Positions 35,601 through 49,800 are shown, numbered from the stretch's first letter. The stretch is DNA of 60,000 bases from Lineus longissimus (GCF_910592395.1 NC_088312.1:5086001-5146000); one strand, 5' to 3'. A program made the numbers and translations. Notes: generated by a model from the sequence alone, not told the origin.

Positions 35601-37018
35601 TTTCCTCCCGTGAGTTATCATATCAACACCCGCCTGAACGGGAAGTTCCGGGTTGACGGCCTTTATTTGTTCAGTCCTTCCAAGAAAGTGTTTATCCTCA
35701 TCCATCGTAGACAAGAATAACGCAAACAAGCTGTAATGGTACACGATTGCCGCTCATTGGAGGCTCAGCGGAGCCAGTGCCCTACAGGCTACCTTCGTTA
35801 GCCATGCTAACCACTAAGCGTACTTTTGCTGATCTCGACACACCAATAAATTGCGCTGATACCGTTGAAAATAATACGTTAGGAATGGTTGTGTTAAGTT
35901 CTGCGATTTTCGCGAAACGAATCGCTTTGCCAGTGAAGTCAGTGGAATGGTTGGTAATTGGCATACAACAGTCTTTCTTTCAAAGATTTGAAATTGGACG
36001 GATGTACATATTATTGTCTCCATGATCTCGCTTTAACCGCTTCTTCCATTTCTTATAGTGCACTGCAGCCTTAAGACTGCAGGAAATATAAATGGGTAAA
36101 ACTGAGATAAACGCCTCTTAAGTTTCCTATCTTTCCAGAGCTCATCCTACAGACGATGTATTATTCTGTAGAAAAATGAAAAGACTGCATGCAGTTTTAC
36201 TCTGTTCAATGGTATCATGTTTAGATATTGCAGATCACAACCCCTGTTATTTCTGCGATAGGCCGGGTATCATTTTGACCTGATAACTGAATGTAGTAGA
36301 GAAGAAAGTGTTACAATATGTAGTTCTTCCCGAGTCCAGCATAAACACTATTTCTAACCATGTTACTATCGCTCAATTCAGGCTGTTCGTGTAATAGAAT
36401 ATTTATAGCGATATATTGCAGGTTCATCCAGATTCTCTTGAAATGTGTATTCCATTATTCTGATAGTTCACGTTCCGGTCATGCGATATAGGGATTCCTT
36501 CCTGCTTATAACATAACATTCTCGGGTTTCCCCTCTGGTGACAACCGGCTTGATTGTGCAAATCGAAATAGACTGATCAATGATGATACTGATTGTGAAC
36601 CATTGCTTGGGTGAAAAGTAAGCGACGCCATCAATAGATCAGATTTAGTGTAGCTACCGTTAGTACTCGATTTGTCCTATACAATATATTTTCCTTCTGT
36701 AAGTCCAACGGAACTCATATAAAAATTATATTTCTACATGATTTTATACCAAGGCGCTTAAATAAGAGGAAAAAAACGTACATGTGACTCGGCGTCTTCC
36801 TACCTGGATCGAATCTACAGAAGCGTTCTTTCAGTTTAGCCCTCTCTCATCCTTCAGCGATCGTGCATCGTGCACGCATAATATTCAGTCAGTATGCGTG
36901 TCTCCATACATTGAAAAAGGAGTTACTAGTGGTCAAGTCGCCTCATCAGGTTTGTTCAAATATCCCCAAGTGAAATTAATAGCAGTGTTGTAGAGCTTCC
37001 TTTTTCCTTTCATTTCAG
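32634..37018. other. Non-coding DNA upstream of the MPRRK exon
   Basis: It probably contains intron, 5' UTR exon or promoter sequence of the plus-strand gene whose next exon is at 37019. No upstream exon could be fixed. Notable items are a 12-bp palindrome TTGCCATGGCAA near 33708, a poly(G) run at 34857-34871, and a tRNA A-box-like sequence on the minus strand at 35802-35820. All open frames here are under 100 codons. Confidence 0.5.
34857..34871. repeat. Poly(G) run, 15 bases
   Basis: A homopolymer of 15 G residues. Length is likely to vary between individuals and between sequencing methods. Confidence 0.9.
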
Positions 37019-37072
37019 GATCTTTAATCCTCGATACTTTGCCGCAAAGAGGAGAAATGCCTCGACGTAAAG
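37019..37072 (+). CDS. Short exon carrying the probable start MPRRK of the right-hand gene
   Basis: This 54-nt exon has a strong 3' splice site (long pyrimidine tract ending CATTTCAG at 37018) and a 5' splice site AAAG|GTTAGT at 37073. ATG at 37057 encodes M-P-R-R-K plus the first base of a Gly codon (phase 1). It joins in frame to the exon at 58226, giving MPRRKGKTAEYGYG. MSRRKQ or MPRRKQ at the extreme N-terminus is the known NuRD/RBBP4-recruiting motif of FOG, SALL, BCL11 and TSHZ proteins, often encoded on its own small first coding exon before a large intron. Here Q is replaced by G, so the match is partial. There is no in-frame stop upstream within the exon, so translation could instead start earlier. 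The second GT at 37077 would give a stop after joining, which favours 37073. Confidence 0.55.
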
Positions 37073-38319
37073 GTTAGTAAGTTTGAACAATGTTATACTC
37101 CTAATCCTTCCTGCGTCCAACTTTATGGACTCTTTTACGGACATATACAAGTCTATCGTCTGGTGAAAAGGGTTAACATTTCATATAACCACCAACCACA
37201 GGTGGCTGTTTATATTATGATGTATCGCGTAAGTGCGTTTCAAGCCATGCATAAATATATCGCCAGCTTTCTTCACAACAGGCACCACTGATATTCAGTA
37301 CGTCATGTAGACGTTGATGATTTTAGTCCGTGGACTATTCTGGTTAGAGGATGTGTATTTATCGCTGATTAGTGGTTTTAAGGTTTAAGCCTCGTATCAG
37401 AGGCATCAACTAGTACATCTGCCCATCTGGGACGATAACAGGTGTATCTGTAACTACAGTTTTTTTCGAGGGTGGGGAGGCCGGCTTGAGAAGTTATTGT
37501 GGACATATGTTATATGCGTTCAAATAAGCAACCTCAACTTAAATTTAAATAAAAGCGGAATCGTTAGGCCTACCTAATAAACCACTTAGCTTCTTGCCCA
37601 TACCTTTAGCTTCATGGTTAGTAATCAGATCACCATTATATGACGTTGCCAAGAGGTTGCACAAACCATGGTTGACGTCAGTCAGGTGTAATTGGCAATC
37701 AAGGCCAAATGGTCCGCCATTGCTTAGTTTTCTTTACTTCGTGCCCAGATGTTGATGACAATCATCGGAATCCATCATCATCCATCTGTAGCAAACTTAC
37801 CATGATTCCGTTTTGACGAAACCAGATCGACGATCATTTTAGTATAAGAGCCGAATATTGAATAATCTCTCAGCAATAGCAATTTCCAATCTTCTTATAT
37901 ACTTAAATTTGAAATTGACAAATTAATCATTGTAATAAGATATGATTGATCGAACTTCAATACGGCAAAGTCAATCATATCCCTTGCTATTCATGTATAA
38001 AAAAATTATCATTCATCATTTCGTTGACAGCATGTGTTGGTAGAAATGGTGTTGCTTGGGAATAACAAAATCTACTGTTGACATTATCTCTCCATCTGAT
38101 ATAGTTTGAAAGGTTCGCTGGCTACAGTTAGTTAACGTATATTGCTCAGTAGCAGATTGTTTTCGTTTTACTAATACAAAAGGTTGAAAGGGTGCACAAT
38201 GTCACCGTGGATTGGTTCTAACTTCCAGCCAGAAAAAAACTGCTGTCTAAAATATTTGACCATGTCCTTAAAGTGTTCTTGCGACGTGGTGGCAATGATG
38301 CCATCGTCTCATTATACAC

Positions 38320-38361
38320 TGTACCATGTATAACCATGGGTGTACAATGTATCACCATGGG
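38320..38361 (+). repeat. Two-copy 21-bp tandem repeat
   Basis: 38320-38340 and 38341-38361 match at 19 of 21 positions (TGTAC.ATGTAT.ACCATGGG). It lies in the proposed intron. Confidence 0.8.
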
Positions 38362-40421
38362 TGTTCTCTATCGACCCGGGGAAATCATTCTATATTATCA
38401 GCAGTCGAGCATAATGTTCTTTCCTGGGATGTCTTATCACTTGTCTTAAGTTGAAAGTGTTTCTTAATCTGGTACATGATGGCAATGATGATATTAGCTT
38501 TACACTAAGCTAAAGTGCATTTGACTCGAGGCAACCTGTTGATCTGTTTGATTATCCATTCTTTTCGCAGTTGTGCAATTGAAGTTACAATTTAAAGTAA
38601 AGTATTAAGAATAGAACAGACGCACCATGTCCACATCACCAATGGTATTTTCCGGTTCTTTGCTATCGATCTTTGGGGAAACATCCACTTACATTTGAGC
38701 AAATGATGTTCTTTCTTCGGTATCTTATCAGCTCCGTTGCGTGTGTTCTTGCTACGTGACGGCGGCGCTGATGAGGTTAGCCATATGGTGCAGTACAACA
38801 AGGAATTGGTTTCTGTTCAGTCAATTTTACGTTTCGGATTTTGCTTCCAAAGCTCACCACTTAGGGTCAGAAGTCATCAGCAACACCCTTAGAGAAGAAA
38901 ACATTTTTGCTTTTTAAAAAACATTGAAGTTTCTCGAAAACCGTTAGAGGTTTATCAATTATCTAAAACATTCTACAAACCTTTCATGATTTTTCAAAAA
39001 CTCAAAAATCTTTATTTCTGATAGCGTGCATCCTTGTAACGATAAGAAATGAATCGATATTATTCGACAAAATCGTTTTTTAGATATTTGGCTGCCAACG
39101 AAATATCGGGTTACTAATTTTACTACGACTATGATCAAATCAGATGAACTCTGTAAGGTTGGCAAAAAGGCTAGTATCTATTTCATGTACATTACTTTCA
39201 TCAGAGAAAAATACAAGAAATAATGCCAGCTATATTGGGATATAAAACGTCCTGAGGAGGTTTTTTTCGATATAAGAAATTTTATTACTAATGAGGAGAT
39301 CAAAAGATATACCTAAAGGAAAGTCTTGCCTGACGTCATCAAGGATTGATCTTTGATATACATATTAGAGTGTATACGAAAATATCTGACTTTGATGATT
39401 AATGGGTTGGTTTGTGTGAGGATTTCGCGGCGAGGCACGTTGGCAGGCGAGCCTGTAGTTTTAACAGCATGTTCTGTAATATGAAAGTGTTCGTGCTGAA
39501 AGGTTTTACCGACAGTTTCTATTTCATTAAATATGATGAGAACATCAATGTGTAGAGTAATACGTGTTATAGTTCTAGCTTACAGTCGATACTAGAACTA
39601 TGTTCACGTTTGGGAGCGCAGGCGTGTTTGGTTTTACTGTCTGGGTACTGATTAAGACTGGGGGGAAATCGGAGACAAAATAATCATTTCCAGTATTAAC
39701 CAGTGAGCCTATTGTCTCTTCACACAATAGAGAACTACATAAAACTTGTCTGCACTATTATTACATCACCTCAAGCCAGTGCACGCACAATGCCTCTGCC
39801 AACCAAAGCGTGCCAGCCATGCAAATCGTTCTAATTGACCGCCCATTTGTCATTCGTTGTCCCTGTATTGTATGTCTGTTCCACCCACTCAGTGCCCTAT
39901 TCACCAGTTCCTGTCTGAAGGGCAAAACGAACGCTTGGTTAGTGCGGTCGGTCCTATGTACAGTTTACAGGCATGCATACATGGATTCCCGAATTTTGTG
40001 TGACATTGGTCAGATTTTCTTGTATTGTTGCCCTCGTAGATCTTAGTGATATATTGAACATAACCTGGTGCATATAGTGATATACATGTATGTATTGGGC
40101 ATTGATATCAAGGATTGAATATTCTGAGGTGATCGTGGTTGTTGGCTTGGTGTACACATTACATGTCGGGATATTTTTCGTGTGTGTGTAGGCAACTTGT
40201 GCATATGTAGTATGGTACATAAAATGTGCGATTGTTCAAAGTATGGTTTTTAAGGGTCTATTGATCTCTTGGATTACTGGTGTAGTTGCCTAGATGGCCC
40301 ATAGCGCGTTTGGGATATCCGGTGTAATGGTAAAGTACATGCGGTGTACCCGAGTATGACAACTGAAGGTGGTAATGATCGGTGGTGCTTTCCTTATTTT
40401 TGTTCACTTCTGTTATCGCCA

Positions 40422-41399
40422 TTACAAGTGTAACAAGCGCCCTACATCAGCCCTAAAGGAGGAATTTATCAACAAATAGATGTAGAAATTCAGACACTGA
40501 TTCAACCCGGTGAAATAAAAGGCTAGATAAAAGCTAAGCTCCCGGGCACTCGGGTATTTTCTTCCTAAGTCTGGAATGAGAAAATTCCACACAATTGCCT
40601 CGAGTGGGAAATAAGCCATTAGAAATATAAAGGTGAAAGCTACGACCATCATCATGACGGTTAAGCTCCGTTCCTGATGTTCGTGGTTTTTAGTGTTTTT
40701 GATTTCTTTCAATGCATTCAGTTCCTTACCCCGCTGTCTGAATTTTACAAGAATGAAAATGTTAAGAACAAGTACTGTAAGAGGTGATAAATAATTGACA
40801 ACAGCTTCGTAAAGCATTAGAATGAATTTTTCGAACCATGATGGGAAATTTTGAGGATTTACGCAAGTTGCAGTGTGTACGTTGGTCTCATCAGTCCGAT
40901 ACTCCTTCCATAATTTTATCAAATTAAACAATAAATGAAAACCCAAATTACTGATGTAGCATGCCCGTGCTTTACTGACCGTACACCATGACGCTGCCCT
41001 CAAGGGAAAACACACTGCCACAAAACGGTCGATTGATATGATAACAACATTCCAAACTGACACACCGAAACATACGAAAAGAACGTAAAAAAACTCCTTG
41101 CACAGAATATTTCCAAACAATTCAAAAGCAGTTGGAAAGCGGGTCAAGATGATCCTTTGGTACATAACAAACAGCAGCATTGCGTTGTCACCTAGAGCCA
41201 ATGCCCGAAAATGGTAAGACATCACAACATTTTTTCGCTGCTTGATGCTCTTGGTCATTGTGATAAAAGTTAACGTGTTGCCGACGAAGCCCAACGATAT
41301 CACTAGGCAGGGAATGTAGAAGTTGAAGATGGTTTTCAAAGTATCCAACAGGGGATCACTCCCTCTTACGTATCTAATGTTACTCACCGTTACAGACAT
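40422..41399 (-). CDS. Class A (rhodopsin-like) peptide-type GPCR, intronless
   Basis: This is a complete 325-residue frame from ATG at 41399 to TAA at 40424-40422, close to the usual minimum length of the class. Seven hydrophobic segments are visible. Class A landmarks are GN in TM1 (GFVGNTLTF), LALGD in TM2, a Cys before TM3 (NILCKEFF), DRF at the end of TM3 in place of DRY, a Cys in the second extracellular loop (TATCVNP), Pro in TM5 (YLSPLTVL), Pro in TM6 (MAYFPLEA), and a TM7 end LNFYIYLL followed by SSFR. The TM7 form replaces NPxxY and is common in invertebrate FMRFamide- and TRH-receptor-like orphan GPCRs. The C-tail is very short (about 10 residues) with no palmitoylation Cys. The ligand is unknown. 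It lies antisense in the intron of the right-hand gene. Confidence 0.93.
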   Translation of the reverse strand: MSVTVSNIRYVRGSDPLLDTLKTIFNFYIPCLVISLGFVGNTLTFITMTKSIKQRKNVVMSYHFRALALGDNAMLLFVMYQRIILTRFPTAFELFGNILCKEFFYVLFVCFGVSVWNVVIISIDRFVAVCFPLRAASWCTVSKARACYISNLGFHLLFNLIKLWKEYRTDETNVHTATCVNPQNFPSWFEKFILMLYEAVVNYLSPLTVLVLNIFILVKFRQRGKELNALKEIKNTKNHEHQERSLTVMMMVVAFTFIFLMAYFPLEAIVWNFLIPDLGRKYPSARELSFYLAFYFTGLNQCLNFYIYLLINSSFRADVGRLLHL

Positions 41400-43700
41400 G
41401 GCGTGACTACATTGTTCCTTTTTCGAGAACCGTCACCAAGTTTTCGAAGAACAACTGCAATTTATTATCTTTATCATAAGTTAATAGCATTATCAATGGT
41501 GGTTGACATTGACATATTCTGTTCAACCGATGATCGAAGTACGGAAACGATGGGATCAATTTCTTCTTAGTCGAATTGCACATTGCTTTGAAGGCGGCAA
41601 TATTGCACCAATCATACCATACTGAGTCCCATTTGAGTATTTGTCAAACTGTCAAGTCATCTTGACCCGTTATGTAAACAAATTTATTCCGTCGATCAAT
41701 TGACTTTGGATTTTTTCGTCGGCCTATCATCGTTTTCAGAGGAACTGCCACCAGCCATCGTCCCAGTTGACGTATGTTGTCCATCACGTAGTTTCGATCC
41801 CTAACGGTGAAATATGGTTTCGACGGCTGCCATCGACTCGATTGAACTAGGATTCGGCCATAAACGCCTTGAATTTCTCATATAGTAACAGCGAATAGAG
41901 CGTTAGAGAATTAAATCCTCTCTTATCGATACGAATTCTGCCTCCGGGCAAACAAAACTGGCTAGTATCTCTCGAAATAAAACTCGAGAAATTGTTTGAA
42001 GCTTGTTGATTTGCAAAGCTACTCTTGTCGCGACTGTGAGTATCTTATTTTCAACTTAAATATATCATGACTAATTTTAATTTCCAGCCACGTACTTTAA
42101 CAACGTACTTCAACATTGTAATTTTTACTACCGTATAAGTACACGAGCTGAATTTGGCATGTCTATTATTATCTGACGAATGAGTAAGTATTTCAACTTA
42201 CATGTAAGTTAAATTTAATGAAAATCCTTCAATATTCCCTCCACTGTATGTTCATCATTCATGTTAAAAGACAAGCAGATTTGACATTTTATCAATATTG
42301 GAAAATCATCCATCTTCTTGTACGCTGACGTCAAAACAGTTTCACCTATTGGAACTTCATATCCTGGGCAAACACCACATTTTCGTGTATTCATGTAATT
42401 TTAACACGAGCTGCTGATTAGCCCCAATATTCAAATCACGCCATGATTATCAAGATTACACTGTAATTCAATCGAACATCCAATTATAGAGGGGAGTGAT
42501 GAGAAAATTGCCAGATCGTCAGTCAGGATTTCTGGAACTCGGCTAAAGATCCAGTGAAAAAATTATTTTTACAACAGATTTTGCATTTACATTTTCCATT
42601 TGTGTAGGTAAAGAAGAGAGACTTCGATTTTGTATTTGACTGGATTCAAAGCAAAAAAAATTTAGAAATACCGTTTTACAATGTATAACATTCACAAAGC
42701 ACACTACATTTTGACAAACTTCCAAGATGTAGGGTTAGTAGGGGATGCGAACGGGAAAAATATTTGAATCCGACCGTAAAAATCACCAGGCTGAAAGACA
42801 CTGTCATGTTTTTGGTGACTGCTAGAAGCTTTTATTTTTAAAGACGACCATCTTTTGAATAAAACGACATCCTGGCTACTTGTTTGTGTGGTCGCTAGTA
42901 TGCTTCTCTCATGTTGTTTGCTATTAAGATATATGTTGAAAAACCATTCACTTTCATTATCATTTTCCCGAAAGACTAAAAAAAATACGCGGCATAATAT
43001 CAGTCTACAAAACGGTAGATTGTTTTTTAAGTATGATATCGCCAGGCGGTATGCTCTGGTTTCACCTATGTAAGACTGGTGGATCAAGGACAACAGATTC
43101 GACTTAAAGGTCATAACGGAACCTGAAATTACGTCCATCTTATTATTGGATGTTGCTAACCCATTGCCTATATAAATGGCATCAAACGACCATGTGCACA
43201 TACTTTATATCAGGCTTGAATTGAAATATTCAGAACTGGTCTTTGATCGGTGAAACTACATCATGACGTGGAGTGTTTGTACGACCCGCCGTGCACTTAG
43301 CGTTATATCAGTCATATCAAGAATTCATCAGAGTGTACTTTAGTAATTATATCATCGTTATATGATAGAACATAGAGAAGCTATGTAATGATGTATTAAT
43401 GCAGTAATGCAGTAATGGGAAGTAGGCCGGTCTTCATCGATTCGAATGGGCGACGAAAGGTCATGATGAGTCTGCTTTTTATCACAGATGACGAGAAATA
43501 AGGAAGAAAATGGGGCCACGCGTCATTAATTTCTTATCAAGTTTTTAGTTACAGGCCATGAAACCTTTGTATTGATGAACTCAGAAAGACACGGTGACAA
43601 CAGCTTTGGCTGCCTTCTTCTCAACAAAACGCCCTTTTTCCCCATGGCAAGTTTAACGTGTTAGTTTCTTTTTTAAATTTTATTGTATTTCTTATCGTTT

Positions 43701-43861
43701 CCAATATTTCATAAGCTGGCAGCGATATCTACGTTGGAAACTATATATACCTCAGTCAGCATAACGTTATTTTGCCGTTACAGAATGTTACGCTATGGTA
43801 GGGCCATTTAAAATCCTATCAGGCATATTTTACACGTCGCCAATATTTCATAAGCCGACAG
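43701..43861 (+). repeat. 22-bp direct repeat pair, 139 bp apart
   Basis: CCAATATTTCATAAGC followed by a G.CAG-like end occurs at 43701 and 43840. Two copies only, with unrelated DNA between them. Significance unknown. Confidence 0.7.
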
Positions 43862-46800
43862 ATATATTATTGAGCATATTTAGTACTTAGATGAAAACTG
43901 TCTGTAGGCGTACATGTAATACGAGACTGGAACATAATGACCCCTAACCTTTAGCTACAAATGGTACTCCTAATCAAATTACACTTCTTGCGGGTCTTGC
44001 TGTTGATAAAGTGCTGATCGGTAGAGTTGAATTACTTATCAACTATGCGGAGGACAGAACACTAGGGAACATGGAGAGGTAGTTATTTTAATAATGGGTA
44101 TCGCCTGTTCATATCTACACTATAAATTATTTTTATTACGTTTAGTTGGCAATTTCAAGCGATGACATTATCATGGCTTTCTGACCAGAAACAAATTATC
44201 CCCTTCTTCAATCGTCATTATCAAAATTACTCTGACCATTGGATCGTAATGTTACACATGTCTATAGGATCAATGTAATATTGATATTTCCAAAAATCTT
44301 CCTATTGATCATGTTCTAGTTATCGGACTTGCCCATGGTTGAATATTAGGTTCATATGCGAGGCTCCTCCTGTCAAAACCACCTGAATGCATGGTGGTCA
44401 TGTGTATGGAACGATTTAGACCACTTGCATCGACCGTGTCTATCGTAACAAGACATAGATGAATCGTGATCAAGTAATTCAAGATGTCGGCTGTGTAAAG
44501 ATTCTCTTAAACTGCTATGTAATCGATTTGCAGTAATGTACCATTAGTAGGTGCCCTAATCAATCGATGATTATTGCTCGATCCACGATATAGGAGACCC
44601 CATAAAAGGAATCGGTGTTAAAAAAAATTAAATCGAGCATGTTCGAAAAGCAAGTGTCAGCATCTTGGATGGGTGTACTTTTGGGGAAAATACACGCACA
44701 GTATCTTAATTTTTATCGATGGATTTTCTTCAAGGTTCCTGGGTAAGCCATATTGATTTACGATAATCCTCGAACTTTAAAATACGAATGTCCACGGTTA
44801 CTCAGTATATGTCCCAGGGGTATGTCGGTCGATTGGTTGCAGTTCCATTTCAATCAGGACTGGGAGCTGTTCACATCTTCCATTTTCATAACTGTATGAT
44901 GCATTGCGACAAGAATCTCGCCTCGCTTTATCATCATGCAGCTATATATCGAATAGCTTCCCCACATGTTAATTACTTTCAATGATTATAGAATTTTGTA
45001 CATGGCTGTAATTAAATTGCCTGACTTAAAATGAGTTGAAGGTACACGTACATGTAATAAAGGAGCAGATATTCAGCTATACGCACAAGTGTGTGATATT
45101 TTAGGTCGTTCACTCAGGGGAGCCCTTTCAAGTTTTGAGTTTGCATCTATGTTGAACCTTTACTCTTCAGAACGAATTGCCACGCATGTCTAAATATTGT
45201 TCAAACATATTTTAAAAGTCAAGTCTTGTAATAGTACAAGGTCATTAAGATCCGGCAAAAACATATTCGTATCACGATATCCAATTTGTATAAGGCTATT
45301 TAACGACGGGACTCTTTTGTCATGAACCTTCAAGATATCACGTACGATTGTTTATCACTGTGATAAATAAAGCATTCCTAAGATCATGGGGATAGACGCA
45401 CCCTTTTCACACATCTGACGATGAGGCAGCCACCATATTGTTTTGTTGCCGATATGTCTATTAATCTCCCCACATTCTCTCTTAATGAAACGCATATCTC
45501 AATATTGAATGCATATGGGGTTGGTGTAGGCGCCTGTCACCTTGGGAAGCTTTTTGATGTTAAACGGCCGATGTAATGCCGTCGTGAATGTTTTGTTGAG
45601 TCGTTCACGAATTATCTCTTGAAAAGACGCTCACCTTACTTCCAAAGGTTTTCTCTTCTGTGTCAGACGACAAAGTTGACGGAGCAAGATTGCTGTTGCG
45701 TAAAGCATCTCTCGAATATGTTGGACCGTGACATACAGTCAAAGACGAAATCTCTCGAAACTTAATATTCAAGCATACGATCTACGAAACTCTAGCTCAG
45801 CTTTACATCACTGCCAGGTTGACAAATGTAGTTTTACGTTTCTCGAGGATAAGTAACTGCTATACGCGGCAATTTATCGACGTTTATCGCACGAAAAACG
45901 AAACCTCGCTTAGACATTTACTGAATTGATATAGCATACCAAATTTGGCTGCAGGTCAGGCAATACGCGCATACATGTATTATTCTAAAAAGCAATTACC
46001 ACATTCTTTTAAGAAGCGTTAAAGCACATTAAGCGAGAGTGCCATGTCGTCATCAGCATTGGCACGCTCCATTCATCCTTCTTTAAAATCCAGCATGTAA
46101 AGCAGTGAATTCCCTCTGCTCTGCCAAACGTCGAAACCTGACAAAATAGAAAAAAATCATCGTCATTATTTGATCATTGTAAGCCTACATATTGACGAAT
46201 ATCGTCATGTTTTTCAATCCATTCGACGCTACATTTAGTTGATGGTGCTTTTTAATGTAAATCGACATACAAAATACCTGGCCAATAAAATGATCCTCAA
46301 AGCAATTTTTTTTTCTATCTGACATTTCAAATGTTCAGATAATAAGGTTACCTTTGATCTTTTAGTCTGTCTTACTTGTTGTTGGTTTATATCATTTAAT
46401 TAGTTTCGCATTGAGCTGCTGGCAAATCCACTCTACACCCTTTAATTATCTCTGCCATATCCGCTTTATGAATGCCTTCAAAAGCTGATCCAACAACAAG
46501 CGTTAAATCAATGCAATTTGAATACGGTTAATAAATATGGCTGGCCTTTGCTTGGTAGTCAGATTACGTGTGGTCTCTGTTTATCCACAGTGTTAGAAGC
46601 TCTATATACGATATAGCGGTATGGAAGATTGGCTTCTAATGGCCGCGCTATTCTGCAGGCAAAGAACTATCAAGAAATCTGATCGATCTGGTAAACGTAC
46701 AATGTATGTACATTACAGAGCAACATACATAAGTTGCAGCTGGTTAAATGAGACCAAAGCGTTATGGTCGTCAATAGATGATTTTATACGGTACATCATT

Positions 46801-49800
46801 CTCTCGTACACAGTAACACTGTGTGCTCAATAACGTAGGCTGTATCAGGCTTTATCACGGTGGTGTTTCAAAATTTGCCGTACACTGTACGAAGGGTACG
46901 ACGTTCCTTTCCAGCAGATATTTTTCAATGTCGTTACAAATCTCAATATACACGTACTAATAATTAGAAAATCTACCCACACTGCTAGATGCGACCCAGT
47001 GTCTCCTGTAGTTTCATCACAGTCAATGATACTTTAATGGGCAGTCTTTGATATACATCGATTCCATGCTGTACTGCCGTATAATGTCTAATATGAGCAG
47101 CAGACATGTACACTTACTGATTGGTAAGAGATACCAGGTGCTTACTTTCCAATTGACATCTTTCTCCTTACAGCTGTCTAATGAGGCAGTCGGAATCACG
47201 GTCGTCGTGATTTGCGATTATAGGACAGCGAAAGGTCAACGGTAATCTATCCTTAATTCGAGATGAACATCAGTGGCTCAGCCACTCTAAGAAATGGCCG
47301 CTGAAACGAAATAATCAGTCCGAAGTACGATTCATCACGTTTCCCCGGCAGCACATCCGAGTTAACGCATACATATCGACAATGATATAGCCCGCAGAGC
47401 TGATAGGGGAACTGTCCCTTTTTGGCAATCGGACTTGCGTTAGTCGTGTCTTCAGTTAAAAGCTTTTTCTCATCTCTGGTCAACCAAGTAGCTCGACCAT
47501 GATCAGACACCACCATGCCATCACCGAGCGCAGGGACTGAAGGCACAACTGGGATTTATCGGATACTTTTTGATAGATATGTACGTATGTTGGCGGCATC
47601 TTCTTGCTAAGTATTGTAATCTCTCCGTATCGCTCCATAACGCAGCTGCTATCATGCCAATGGCGATTTTTTTTTACCTCTGACATGATAGTTTGACTAA
47701 TTGGTGCTGCGATATCAGGCAAGGTAGGAGCCTGGTCACGTCCCCATCCCTGAGAGACCCCGGCGAGATATTTCATCATCAGTTACTGTCAATGCATTGT
47801 CTCTATGCCTCCATCCAGAATACTTGGCCAAGAGTAGGTTAAATCATTTTTACTAAGATAAACTCGGTAAGGCAAGATGGAAAAAAGAACGTAGACCTTT
47901 ACGCGATCGAGTAATACAACCCCAGCTTTTGACATGGCGTGTTACATCAACATAATCTAAACCAGCCATGCACCGTCACGCAGCGAGGTGCTTTTTTCGC
48001 TTTTAGTTATTGCTATAGACATGTCAGTAGGTTAGTATTGTAAACAGCCATTGCCTCAAGCTCCGCAAGATTCTGTAGGATATGATCGATAAGTATGTAT
48101 ACTGTTCGGCGTTGAATGAAGAGCGTTGTGTCGGTGTTAAGTGGTTTATTAGAACAGTTTGTTAATATAGCATCATCATTGGCATAATTTTGCAGTAAAA
48201 ACGAAATTCCTTTCAAGACCAATGACGTAAAAACGATTATGCCACGCATAACCTTTTTAATTTCAACAGTACAAGATTGACTTGCCATTAAACACGACCT
48301 TTTCAGAAGATCGCATCTTGGAATCTCGACCCTCACGCGGTTGTCGACCACGATCTCTCCTTGTATCCGTGGAAGTGAACAATTAGAGCCAACACTGGTC
48401 AACATGCTTATACGTGTAAATGTAATGTTGACCTAAACCAAGCAATACTTAACTAGTGAAAGAAGCTTAAAGATAAGAACTAACGCATTAACCTTTCTAA
48501 ATATCACGACACAAATAAATCAATACCATTTTATTACTTTCGTTTATCTTCGTAGAGAGTTCTTATTTTTCCTACGGCTCCAATTATTTATATAAGATTA
48601 CGTATTACCTTCATCACGCATGGTAGCAGTGCTGTATATACGAAAATGTGTCTGTCTTGTCTTAACTCAGAAGCGGATATTTTTTTAAACTATTTCACGG
48701 CAGGTTACCATCTCGTACAGATAGCGGTTGCATTGTTTATTGATGTCGAGAACGAAACACGGAAATAAATCTTATTCGTTGGAATATTGCAATGCTTTTC
48801 TTCCACATAGATATGTGAACGGAAAATTAATCTCCTACCCTAATGTTCGATTATCGCATACGGATATATTGCTATAGAGACCAAGGTCTTACATGTAGAT
48901 TAGTATGCGTAGCATCCCCACTATATATTTATAAACACTATATCTTTAATCCAATTACGAAAATCCCCGATAGGAAAGTTTACATTTGAATATCTCTGTA
49001 ACGTGAGTAACTGAATACGGCAAACACGCACATTGCACTCTGATCAATAATTCACCAATTGTTAAGTTGCGACCAGGAAGGGAAAAGGTGAAGTACAGAA
49101 TAGGCCGTATAATATTACTGTATCGGATTACGTTTTGAAACTTGTATTTGAGGGGCTTTTCATTGTATATGGATTTTTTTCCATGGTTGATTTTGTGTAG
49201 TCCACACATGATATAAAGTGCACAGGGTCACGTTGTGTATGCTGGTCTTGTTCACAGACTTACGCGTAAATGTACGCCATCGACCTTATTTTTGATATCT
49301 TTAATTACGAATTTGAGATAAAGAAATAAGACGATCATGCCACTTCACCATTTGCCATTTCCATTCTTTTTTACGTCATGAACCAGGGCTTCCGAAAATG
49401 ATGAGAAATCTTCAAAACCACACAAACACACGCTTCTTTCAAATTATTAACTTTGCACAGTATTATATCAGTTGTTGCAGGATAACAGTTATTGTGTTAT
49501 TTGATATTGATGTCCCGACATGATATAGGATATCAGAGTCATGTCAACGTGCACTGGCCATGGATGGCATGTTATAAAACTTGCAAGAAAAATACTGGGT
49601 ATGGAAGCTCTATTTCACTGCATTTGCTTTTTTCTGCAGTAATGATTGTTAAAATTATGTGTCATTATTAGGCTAGCTTAAAAGTATTAACCGTTAAGAA
49701 TAGAATGTCCCCAAAAGATCAATACGTCAAGGAAGTTTCAGAACCGGGTCATTGAATGTCACAGTTTCCACGAAGTCTGAGACGAACAGGAAAATGTCTA

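Noticed and set aside
37073-37080. Alternative 5' splice site GTAAGT at 37077
   Set aside because: It is the stronger consensus, but joining to 58226 would create an immediate TAG, so the GTTAGT at 37073 is preferred.
42704-43201. 165-codon minus-strand frame next to a 60-codon frame
   Set aside because: It is the longest unassigned frame, but I see no domain, splice context or family resemblance. A run of this length has an appreciable chance of occurring at random here.
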